NCBI GenBank assembly: GCA_050084515.1
Contig: CM114271.1
Coordinates: forward strand, 1,302,001-1,366,000
Direction: 5' to 3'
DNA: 64,000 nt
Source of the DNA: Blasia pusilla
Lineage: Eukaryota; Marchantiophyta; Marchantiopsida; Blasiales
In this document: one piece after another, positions 21,117-31,200 of the stretch
How positions within the stretch are numbered: the first letter of the stretch is position 1
How the letters are laid out: every line of letters starts with the position of its first letter
Notes under the pieces: generated by a model
Databases searched by the model: none
What the model saw: only the letters and a program-made list of their open reading frames with translations
What the model was told of the DNA's origin: nothing
Translations under genes and position numbers: made by a program

Positions 21117-21910
21117 TTGAGTTGGTATGGTCAGCACTATAAAATGCACTAGTTGATAATAATTTTTTCGTTCCATATCCTTAATAAATATTTCATTTCC
21201 GTTTGATAATTTTGGCTTATCGCAATCAACTCCTCTGGTGAATATCTCACTCTTCACTAAAAACAATCCTCACTCCTCCACTTCTAGGTGAATATCAAAT
21301 AAATCTTCATGATCACTCCTCCTCTCTTCAAGACTCAAATATTATCTCTTACCCTCCCCCAAATTTTACATTCATCATAGTGTTAAGAGGCACTTCAAAC
21401 TCAAAATAGATAATGTGTTACTATTTTGTCTTATTGATCCGCTATTTTAGGCAATGGCGATGAGCTTGCAAACGAGCTATTTCAAGCTTGTCGATTACTT
21501 TGGTGGCTTAGAAGAAACGGGAGAGGAACTTCAAGAGATGATCTCCCTCACCAAAATCTGGTAACCTGTGGGGTATAGTCAAGTTGAAACGGCGGAGGCA
21601 GTTGGACTTCCAACACTATCCTAAACAGGTGATGGGGAAAACTTGAACCCAAAGAAGACCCATAGAGCAGACCAATCTTGGACCAAAAAGGTTCTAGAGA
21701 TTGTGCAAGCAACCAAGCTCCCTGCAGGCCTATACTGTGGGAGCAAGATGGGAAAGCATTCATGGATACCATAACCAAAGCAGTGGGCAAACACTTAAAG
21801 CAGAATAGCACAGAGGAAGCCATGAAAATGTCTGACCTCTCTCTCTTGACGGTACATCCTCAACAGGAAGAACTGAAGAACTATTTGCGGGAACCCCTTG
21901 CTTGGGAACC
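21117..21910. other. Intergenic DNA, possible upstream part of a LINE fragment
   Basis: No gene recognised. The part after 21440 may belong with the LINE-like fragment that follows, but I see no reverse-transcriptase motif. Confidence 0.25.
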
Positions 21911-22078
21911 TGGCTTAAGTTCAAGTTTACGACGGGGGTAACCCCCTTGAACCAGAAGAAAAGCAGGATGGGAACACAACCAAACTCTTGCATCTTGTGT
22001 GACAATGGGGATGAAACCTCTAGTCACTACTTGGTCTCCTGCACAAAATTCACAACACAGAGTAAGAGCATATGTTGA
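21911..22078 (+). pseudogene. Zinc-binding tail of a LINE-type reverse transcriptase (fragment)
   Basis: A 55-codon frame starts WLKFKFTTGVTPLNQKK and contains CILCDNGDETSSHYLVSC, that is Cys-x2-Cys-x8-His-x4-Cys. This pattern is typical of the small zinc-binding domain after the reverse transcriptase of plant non-LTR elements. The frame stops soon after. No endonuclease or polymerase domain is visible upstream, so this is a truncated scrap; the assignment rests on one motif. Confidence 0.4.
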
Positions 22079-22496
22079 TATTGCCAAGCTGATAACATCA
22101 GAATCGTTCGACACATTTAGTAGCCTAGATTCATTGCCCAAAGCTGCTGCACTGGTAAGTAATGTTTATTGGGGATCCCAATGAGGTAAAGTAGATGGTG
22201 TGGTGAAGAAATTCTTGGTTGACACTTAGAAGCATTGCATCAACACATTGTTTGGTCAGCACTCACATTATATGAGAGTGTCCCCCTCCTCTCATATGGT
22301 ACCTTCTTCAGTTGTTCTTCTCTCTACACCCATCCTAGTCTCAAGCACCATCCAACCAGGGCGCGGGGTCTCTGGTTGCAAGCTATAACAGGCACTACTA
22401 ATGAGTACAGTCTGTTTGGGCCACTATTACAAGATGTTGCAACTCCACAAATGACATGCCTTTACCATCATATGAACGATATGAGGAGTCAGATGA

Positions 22497-22501
22497 CAAG
22501 C
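22497..22501. repeat. Target-site duplication CAAGC (left)
   Basis: CAAGC directly before the 5' LTR equals CAAGC at 27759-27763 directly after the 3' LTR. A 5-bp duplication is standard for LTR retrotransposon integration. Confidence 0.9.
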
Positions 22502-23124
22502 TGTTGTAAAACATAGTAATTTGGAGTTTACTATAGTGAAAAGTAACTGATAGAATTACTATAGTAACTTAGTGTTTTACCACAGTAAATAGTAATTTCT
22601 TGTTACCATAGAGTTACTGAGTAATTCTGATAATTACTATGGGCGGCAAGCCTAACCTAAAAACCCTAAAACCTAGAAACTCATTCTCTTGGTGTATATA
22701 ACCCTCTCGAGGGTGCCCTGTGAATCTACATTCTCTTACACCTTTCTCGACACAACTCTCTCGAGTGAGGAGTGATTGAGAAGCACCGAGTGTGCTTTGC
22801 TTACCTGAGTGGATTGTGCTTTGACCTTAGTAGTTCAAAGTGTGCTAATCGAGTGTGCTACAGACCGAGAGGTCTGCTGCCTTGAGGAGTTCAGTGAGTC
22901 TTGTGATACAAGGTGTATAGTAGTACTAACATGAGTGGTTGCTATTGAGATGTCTACTACTGCTAACATGAGTGGTTGCTATTGCACTAAGTGTGCTTGA
23001 GAATGCAAGGTGATCTGGTGATGCAGGTTGTCTAGCTCTTTCCTCTACAATCTAACCTGAGTGGTTGCTATTGCACTAAGTGTGCTTGTAATAGCTAGGT
23101 TGTAGAGAAACTCTGATTCTAAAA
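22502..23124 (+). repeat. 5' LTR of the Copia element
   Basis: Starts TGTTGTAAAACATAG and ends GATTCTAAAA directly before the primer-binding site. Contains a TATATAA-like motif near 22695 and several short GAGTGGTTGCTATTG repeats. Compared with the 3' LTR it shows a striking set of single-C indels. Confidence 0.93.
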
Positions 23125-23142
23125 GGTTATGGGCCCACAGGG
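23125..23142 (+). promoter_or_regulatory. Primer-binding site, complementary to the anticodon region of initiator tRNA-Met
   Basis: GGTTATGGGCCCAC directly follows the LTR. It is complementary to the anticodon stem-loop of plant initiator tRNA-Met (recalled from memory), which implies priming by a half-tRNA as in Drosophila copia. The ATG formed against the CAU anticodon, at 23129, is also the gag start codon. Confidence 0.7.
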
Positions 23143-24120
23143 CATGATATCAAGTAATGTCTCAAGATACCCTGGAGTTAATCTGACCATAGCATCTTTT
23201 GATGGGACTAACTATAGATATTGGTCATTCCAAATGAAACTCCTTCTTGAGCAGAAGAGACTATGGGAGTTTGTGTCTTCTGAGGTGAAAGACCCAGATG
23301 AAATCAAGGATTTTGAAAACAAGAATGGTGATGCTTACTCTACCATTTGCCTTCATACAGAGTGGTCTATTGCTGAAACTCTTAGGGATGAGAGTCTAGC
23401 TTGGAGGGTTTGGCAAATCTTGCAAAATCAGTATGAGAAAGTTCTTGTATGTGAAGGGTTACAACTCTGGCGAGATTTCAGAACCATTGAGTTTGAGGAG
23501 GGTCAGAGCATGCAAGCGCATGTGGTACAAGTTCGAGCCATGCAGTTGAAGGTGAAAGCTGCACTCTGACTTGACTTTGAAGGCAAGAATTCTATCTTGC
23601 ATTTCCTGGGGACATTACCTCCTAGGTTTAACATCATCATCAAAATCCTTCACAACAAGGATGCAGAGCTGTCTTGGGAATACGTGACAACACAAATCAT
23701 TCGAGAGGATGAAGAATGGAAGAAAGATCAAGAGGCAGATTCAGCTCTGTTATCCCGCTTTAAGTTCAAACCTGAAAGGTGGACTCCTAATGAGAGGAGA
23801 GACACAAAAACAAATACACAAATCTGTTACACTTGCAGGGAAAAGGGACATCTATCTCCTCAGTATCCCAAGAATAAGAACTACAAGATGAAGAAATTCA
23901 TCAAGAGATCTCACAAGGAGGGTGCAATGATTGCTGAGCATGTTGCAGATGCAAATTACTCAGAATGGGGGTTAGTTAGCAGCAAGGAGGCCACTCTCAA
24001 AAGTAAAGGTTGGTTTCTCGATTCTGGAGCTGCTGCTCACATTTGCTATGACAAAGATCTTTTTTGTGAGTTTGATCCTGTGTCAAGTGCACAGTATGTC
24101 AGATGTGGGACCTGGGAATA
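23129..24120 (+). pseudogene. Copia gag and protease, interrupted
   Basis: The frame from ATG 23129 gives a gag with the phrase FDGTNYRYWSFQMK, typical of plant Copia gag N-termini, and ends at a TGA at 23567-23569. The same frame then continues through LGTLPPRFN and a zinc knuckle CYTCREKGHLSPQYP, where the last expected Cys is Tyr, to the protease motif WFLDSGAAAHIC near 24010-24045. A TAG at 24119-24121 ends it, and the continuation RSRVLGIG lies in another frame. The gag would package element RNA and the protease would cut the polyprotein; both are broken here. Confidence 0.88.
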
Positions 24121-24325
24121 GAAGTCGTGTACTTGGGATTGGAAAAGTATCCCTGAAATTTGATAGTGAGCATAGTCAAGATGGGATGTTAAACAATATC
24201 CTTTTTGTACCAGAGTTCACAAAGAACTTGGTATCTGTGCATCAGACTGAGAGAAAGGCATTCTTGTATTATTCCTTGACAAAAGATGCATCCTTCAAAA
24301 GGGAGAAGAAGTTCTCTGTCAGGGT

Positions 24326-25290
24326 GTGACAGAAGAAAAGTTGTTTCGATTGGTGGAAACAACAAAAGTTGAAGCGATGGTGGCTGCTGATGCCATGGTA
24401 GCTGAAAACTCCAACAACATGAAATTGTGGCATCTTCGACTCGGCCATTTATCAAAGATCAACCTTCATTCTCTACAGAAGATGGTGGAAGGGTTGAAAC
24501 TACAAGCTGATGGTAGATAGGACTTTTGTAGAGCATGTGATGAGGGTAAATCTCACAAATTATCATTTCCCAAGAAATCTTTAGATCTCATCCACTCAGA
24601 TGTTTGGGGTTACATGACACAAAAGTCTCTAGGAGGAGCTGCTTGGTATGTGTCCTTTGTGGATGATTATAGCAGAAAAAGCTATATCAGATACATCATC
24701 AGATACACAAAGGTGAGGTTCTTGATAAGTTCAAGAACTTTGTGGCAATGGTGGAGCTACAAACAGGAAGAAGAATGAAGAAAATTCGCTCAGATGGAGG
24801 CAAGGAGTACAGGAACAAAGAGTTCTCCTCCTTTTTGCAACAAAAAGAGGATTTTGGCTGATGTCACAGCCAGAGACAGTCCCTCTCAGAATGGAGTAGC
24901 AGAGAGACTAAACAGAACTCTGTCAGAGAAGGCGTTGAGCATGCTCCAGCATGCAAATCTCAGGAAAAGCTTTTGGGGAGCTGCAATCAAGACTGCAAAC
25001 TTTCTGAGGAATGTAAGTCCTACTAGTGCTTTGAATGGGATGACTCTAGAAGAATGCTGGAGTGTTAAGAAACCAGATATCTCCCACCTGAGAGTCTTTG
25101 GTTGTCCAGCTTACGTACATATCCCAAAGGAGCAAAGATCAAAATTCAGTAAGAAGGCTGAAAAGCTCATCTTTGTAGGATATGAGACTGGCTTGAATGG
25201 ATATGTTCTCTACAATCCAAAGACTGGACAGTGTGTCACAAGTAGAGATGTGCAGTTTGATGAAACCTGGGAAGGAGATCAGAAGAAAAT
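24326..25290 (+). pseudogene. Copia integrase, interrupted
   Basis: The pre-integrase zinc region has KLWHLRLGHLSK near 24424-24460. After a stop near 24518, pieces in other frames show the first catalytic Asp (LIHSDVWG), VDDYSRKSY, and RSDGGKEYRN with the second Asp near 24790. The long frame from 24794 then carries SPSQNGVAERLNRTLSEKAL with the catalytic Glu and the LRVFGCPAYVHIPK and KLIFVGYE signatures. Several frame changes between 24520 and 24800 prevent a continuous product. Confidence 0.85.
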
Positions 25291-25579
25291 TTCTGAAGTA
25301 GAGGGTGAATCTCTGAAGGTATATGTCAGGAGAAAGCAGAAAGTTGTCCAAACTGAGGAGAATCATCAAGAATTCAACTTTCAGCCTGCTGAAGTACCAG
25401 GTACCTCTGAAGATGCACAAACTGAAGAAGTGGCAGAGACATTGCCAAGGAGATCCGGAAGAACGATCCGGAAGAACTCCCAACCTATTGACAGGTTGGG
25501 AGTTCATCATGAGAAACAGGCTCACTCCTCAGTGGATGAAGAAGCTTGTCTTACTATGGATGGAGAGGATGAACCTCAA

Positions 25580-26311
25580 ACACTTGCACAGGCTATGAGT
25601 AGACCTGATTGGAGCAAGTGGGAGATTGCCATTGATCAAGAGAAAAAGTCTCTTGCAAAGAATGGCACATGGGAGTGGACTGATCTACCCAAAGAAAGGA
25701 GATCCATTGGTTGCAAATGGGTTTTCAAGATCAAGAGAGGAGCTAACAATGAAGTGGTAAAGTACAAAGCTCGTCTTGTAGCAAAGGGTTTCAATCAGCA
25801 AGCTGAAGTTGATTATACAGAGACCTTTGCTCCTGTAGTACGGTATGGTTCCATAAGGTTGCTTTTAGCTCTAGCTGCTGAAGAAGATTGGGAGGTGGAG
25901 CAATTAGATGTGGAGACTGCTTTTCTGAATGGAGACCTGAAGGAAACCATCTACATGGATGTTCCAGATGGGTATGGTGGACATAGGGGCAATGCATGTT
26001 TGTTGAAGAAGGCATTGTATGGTCTTAAACAGGCTCCAAGAGCCTGGTATGAAAAGTTGGACTCTTACCTTAGGGAACAGGGGTTTTGTAGAGCTCATGC
26101 AGATTTGAGTGTTTACTGCAAAAATGGTACATTGTTTATTGCAGTTTATGTAGATGACCTCCTGTTGCTAGGCAAAAGTAAGAAAGAAATCCGGCAAGCA
26201 AAGGACAATCTTTGCTCAGTCTTTGCTATGACTATCATAGGCCCAGTGAAGTTCATTCTTGGAACTAAAGTTGAGAGGAACAGAGCAGAAGGATGGATTA
26301 GACTCAGTTAG
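25580..26311 (+). pseudogene. Copia reverse transcriptase
   Basis: Open in one frame with the full set of plant Copia RT signatures: IGCKWVFKIKRGA, KARLVAKGFNQ, DYTETFAPVVR, LDVETAFLNGDLKETIYM, LYGLKQAPRAWYEKL and the catalytic YVDDLLLLG near 26147-26173. It stops at TAG 26309-26311, just before the region joining to RNase H, where the sequence continues in a neighbouring frame. Confidence 0.9.
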
Positions 26312-26329
26312 ACTCACTACATTGATGCC

Positions 26330-27118
26330 ATGCTGACAAGGTATAGAATGGCTGAGGCAAAGCCAGTTTCTACTCCACTGGATCCTGGGTGGAAACTTGC
26401 CAAAACAGGTGCAGACAAACAGGAGGAGAATGAGAATGTTGAAAACCTTCAACATTTGTATCAGAGTGCTGTCGGTTCTCTGATGTTTGCCATGGTTTGC
26501 ACAAGGCCAGATATCTCATATGCAGTGGGAGCACTGGCCAGGTACACGTCTAAACCTACTCTCACACATTGGAGATGTGTAAAGAGAATCTTACGGTACT
26601 TGAAAGGTACCAAGAATGCATATCTCGAATACAGGAAACAAGGATGTTTTCCTACCTTGACTGGCTTCACAGATGCTAGTTGGGGGGATGACCCTGACAA
26701 CAGCAGGTCTAAGTGGTGGATATGTATTTACATTGAGTGGTGGTGCTATCAGTTGGCGCAGCAAGCAACAAACATCTGTTGCCTTGTCCACAACAGAAGC
26801 TGAGTTTATGGCAGCTTCAAATGCTACTCAAGAAGTAGTTTGGCTGAGGAGATTGCTTGAGGAGGTTTGTTATAAGCAGAATGATGGAACTGTATTGTAT
26901 TGTGATAATACAGGAAGTATAAGTCTTCTCAAGAATCCTGTTCATCATCCTAGGACTAAGCATATAAATATTAGAAGAAGATTTATAGAAGAGAAAGAAA
27001 ATGAGCAAATAGTCCAAGTAGTATATTGTCCTACAGAGGATATGACAGCTGATGTATTGACAAAGGCATTGTCAAGAGAAAAGCACAACAAATGTTCTCA
27101 GAAGATGGGTCTTATATT
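26330..27118 (+). pseudogene. Copia RT tail and RNase H, frameshifted
   Basis: First frame (26330-26720): SAVGSLMFAMVCTRPDISYAVG and WRCVKRILRYLKGT, the usual segment before RNase H. A frameshift near 26720 moves to the second frame, with SGGYVFTLSGGAISWRSKQQ, ALSTTEAEFMAAS, YCDNTGSISLLKNP, TKHINIRRRFI and DVLTKALSREKHN. RNase H removes the RNA template strand during replication. Confidence 0.88.
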
Positions 27119-27128
27119 AAACTCCAGT

Positions 27129-27138
27129 AAAGTGGGAG
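27129..27138 (+). promoter_or_regulatory. Polypurine tract of the Copia element
   Basis: AAAGTGGGAG directly before the 3' LTR, the usual place and composition of the plus-strand primer. Confidence 0.8.
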
Positions 27139-27758
27139 TGTTGTAAAACACAGTAACTTGGAGTTTACTATAGTGAAAAGTAACTGATAGAATTACTATA
27201 GTAACTTAGTGTTTTACCACAGTAAATAGTAATTTCTTGTTACCATAGAGTTACCTGAGTAATTCTGATAATTACTATGGGCGGCAAGCCCTAACCCTAA
27301 AAACCCTAAAACCTAGAAACTCATTCTCTTGGCTGTATATAACCCTCTGAGGGTGCCCTGCGAATCTACATTCTCTTACACCTTTCTGGACACAACTCTC
27401 TGAGCTGAGGAGCTGATTGAGAAGCACTGAGTGTGCTTTGCTTACCTGAGTGGATTGTGCTTCTGACCTTAGTAGTTCAGTGTGCTGCTGCTTACAGACT
27501 GAGAGGTCTGCTGACTTGAGGAGTTCAGTAAGTCTTGTGATACAAGGTGTATAGTAGTACTAACCTGAGTGGTTGCTATTGAGATGTCTACTACTGCTAA
27601 CCTGAGTGGTTGCTATTGCACTAAGTGAGCTTGAGAATGCAAGGTGATCTGGTGATGCAGGTTGTCTAGCTCTTTCCTCTACAATCTAACCTGAGTGGTT
27701 GCTATTGCACTAAGTGTGCTTGTAATAGCTAGGTTGTAGAGAAACTCTGATTCTAAAA
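27139..27758 (+). repeat. 3' LTR of the Copia element
   Basis: 620 bp, from TGTTGTAAAACACAG to GATTCTAAAA, followed by the right copy of the CAAGC target duplication (27759-27763). Confidence 0.93.
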
Positions 27759-27763
27759 CAAGC

Positions 27764-28260
27764 CGACATAAGGATGTAGACAAGGACAAGGATGACAAAT
27801 ATGTGGTGGAGACCGAATATTAGGACCATCCTCAATGTAGGACCTTAAGAGAGGCATTCGAGCAACCCTTCACCGCCACGATATCAACACTGACAAATTT
27901 AAATTACCCCATGCATTGCACCGGCATCCACTAGTCTTCCATCAAGACACTTTCCAGACAAGTCTCCACCTCAACTCTAAACTTGACTCTCCAAGTGCTT
28001 CCACGACTATTTAATCTGACTCATTGTGTCTAGCCATGTGGATGACAACCATGGTCAGGTTCCACCAAAAAATGATGCACACAACAGCTTGCCAGCAATT
28101 CAGGGTTACCATTCATAACCTCTGATACTTTTTGACAGTTGGCCTTCATGAGAGCCGTAATGCATCTGGTTGTACAATTAAACTCCAATTGGATTTGAAG
28201 CACATGCATAAGAACATAAATCTTCCAATTCTCAGCTTCAGCAACAAAGCTTCCGCCAAT
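27764..28260. other. Between the Copia element and the nucleoporin gene
   Basis: No gene recognised. The right part should contain the 3' UTR of the Nup88 gene, whose stop codon is at 28261-28263 on the minus strand. Confidence 0.4.
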
Positions 28261-31200
28261 TTATCGATCCTTCAAAAGCTCCCTATGATTTACTGAATCA
28301 TCTATAACCTTCACTTTCAATGTGGACTCCTCCACAACAACAGACAAGTGTTCCACAGCCAGCTTCAGCCGTCGCATTTGGGAGTCTGGGATACCAGATC
28401 TATCATTCCTGCTCCGGTACGATGATGACTTTGAAGGCACAGGCTGTACACTTGCCATCCGCTCAGCACGTACTGACAGTGTTTCGACAGCTGAATTCAG
28501 TATGTCCAAATCTTGAAACCTCATATTATCTGTTGTACAACCATACACGGAAAATTTCTTGGAGTCAGATTCTTCTTTAAATTTTACTAATAAAAGGGAA
28601 AAATATACTACCTACTCAACTGTTGCTCACAAAATCATCAGATAACACTTCCATAAACAATTGATCCACACACTTGCAAACACAGAAGAGAAACCCTTCC
28701 TCCCACAACATCCAAAGTTACCTCAAGTTGTACTAACGATCTTACTTCGGTCAAACTTCAGAGTATAATCTTACCAAGCTGAGATTTCAGTTCCTGCTCC
28801 GCTAAAGTCAGGGGTTTTTCTGATACGGCAGGCAAAGTGCTACATTGCTTTACTTGTCGCTCTAAGTTTCGATTCCTGAGAATAGCTTGCTGGATGCGGT
28901 TGATCAAGTTACTTGAACCCCTTTGCGACTGACTCAGTTTTTCTTCAGCTTTCTTCAGCTGTCGCTGCTGCTCTTGAATGATATCATGTAGCCGTGATCG
29001 ATGGGATGTAAGCTCAATATACACCTAACAAAAAATCATTGTCAATGCCAAACTATGATTAAATGGTATCCACTAAGATATAACCAACAAGAATCATCTC
29101 TACCTGTAAAGTGAATTAGCATTCTAGTCATTAGAAATAAGTAAAACCAAGCAGAATCTCTTCGCTTCACTAGTGTTCTTCGTTTGACTCAAAAAAAGCA
29201 AAACCACAAATATAGCAATCAAATCACCAACCAACAACAGGAGTGAGACTCACTCTGTGTGCATACTCGATATACTTCTCATGGAGAAGCTTGCACTGAT
29301 CATGGAGAAAGGTTCGACCTTCAATTGAATCAACCGTCAAGGGAGCTCCCATAGAGGTCAACTGTCATCATAAAAGCCATAGTCAGCACCAAATACACAG
29401 AGAGGAATCCTAATAACATCTAACTGGGCATCCCAAATGGCTCCACACACAAACCCACATGATTTCTTCAACTTCTGTTTCAAGGAGTTTGAAGACCAGC
29501 TGTACTTCATACAAAGAACCCAACAAAGATATCAGAACTTCAATGACAGTCAATCTTCAAAAGAAGATATGATGCTTCTATACCTGTGTTAAAGGAATGT
29601 CCTTGGGTCCAAGAAGGAGCTCTCTGCTCATCATTTGGAAGACGCCCAACTCTAGTGGCAATGTATCATGCTCCCGAGAAACTTCACTCTCAAGTATAAG
29701 TGGCTCTGGCAGAATCCTCTGTGGCTTCATGTTCACAACAGCACACTCACAATTTGAGGTAACTGCTACAAGCCATGATTCACCTAGTGAATCCAAAATA
29801 AGTGAAACACCAAGCAATGAACGAGGGGTGGTGAATCCTGTGGGACAAATGTCTAATATAGGAAATACTGCAGGAGGAGTCGCAGAAGAAGGCTTATGGG
29901 TAGATTGCACAGAAAAAGGCAACCATTGCAAAAGTATTGCATCTAAGCCTGCTGCATGCTGGCAGTACAACCTCTCTGGAACCACTGGATCTGCCAACAA
30001 TACTACAGGGCCAGCTTCTAGTACAGCAGGTTGTAATGCAAGATCAACTATAGCTAATTGTAGCAAAGGTGGCAAGTGTCCATCCCACAGCGTAGTAGAA
30101 TTGTCGTTGGTTCCTCTTTCATGGGACATGGTATAGTCACCATTGGTTTTGGATGCCTCGGCCAGCATTCCTACTGCAAGTATATGTCCCTTATCATCAA
30201 CAGATAGTCGAGGGGGCTTTCCAATGCTCCAAGTAGGTTGAATCTCATCAGCAAGCACATAAAGTTGCACTTGCCCATCTTTCGTGCTGATGGCAAGGAC
30301 GCTATCTTTACCAACGACGTTGTACAAGAGTCCCACAGCCTGACAAGGTACACAGCTTGTCTGCTCCAAAAACCCTTGTCTCTCATCCCCTGCCATTCTC
30401 TGGCATAAAGTAGTGAAGGGGCCCTGTGCATAAAGTCACTTCCTACAAGTTCAGCAATATGACATGTGACAAAACAGGTAAACATATGAAGGGCAACAAT
30501 TACGGGTTACAGAAGTTAAGGGATATGGGCTGGAATGTAAGATGCAAAAGAGCCAATTGCATCTTTTTATGCCCAGGCCATGCAATATTAAATGAGCTGT
30601 CCCACAACACTGCAACTGAATCACTCTTCACTCTGAAATTGTATTAATTCACCCCATGTTAGCTTAATGACTCCTGACAGGAAAATAGGCATTAAAAACT
30701 CACTGAAGTCATCCTGCAGGAAAAGTACCTGAAGAACAAGAGAGGCATCGAGAGGAACATATGCATGAGCCTTCAGGACAAATGAGCCTCCTTGTAGTAC
30801 CCCAGCAGAAGAGCTCGTAAAATCAGCCAACCCTGGAAACACAGCCTCCAACCACATAAGGGCAAGGAAGGAACACTCTGATGACCTTGAGTCAGAACTG
30901 TCCACAAACTCGAGCTGCCCTGCATCTTTTGCCAGTTCCTCGATCGCCATGCCATTGAACATGCTGGTGAAGACAGGATAGGAAAACAGGAAACTATTAG
31001 GTGACTGACTGAGTCTGCACTTGCTGAACAATCTACAGCAATAACCCACATGATACAAGAGCACAGAGACGCTAGCTGGCCGTATCAAAAGCTTTCACAG
31101 GGAAGTAATGCAACATCGAATCCCAGCAAACGGTACTTCCCATACATAGTAAAACATATCTAATAAACACACCTAACCTACTGCAAATTTTCACTTTCTA

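Larger units (their letters stand above)
22502..27758 (+). mobile_element. Ty1/Copia LTR retrotransposon with broken frames
   Basis: A 5257-bp element with 623-bp and 620-bp LTRs, 5-bp target duplication, primer-binding site, polypurine tract, and domains in Copia order: gag with zinc knuckle, protease, integrase, reverse transcriptase, RNase H. LTRs begin TGTTGTAAAAC and end TTCTAAAA, so they lack the usual CA end. The coding region is interrupted by stops near 23567, 24119, 24518 and 26309 and by frameshifts near 24120, 24320, 24520-24790 and 26720; as it reads it cannot make its proteins. The LTRs differ at roughly thirty positions, so insertion is not very recent unless many differences are sequence errors. 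Confidence 0.95.

Noticed and set aside
22660-22680. Telomere-like CCCTAAAACC pieces
   Set aside because: Only one or two irregular units, inside the Copia LTR, and repeated in the other LTR.
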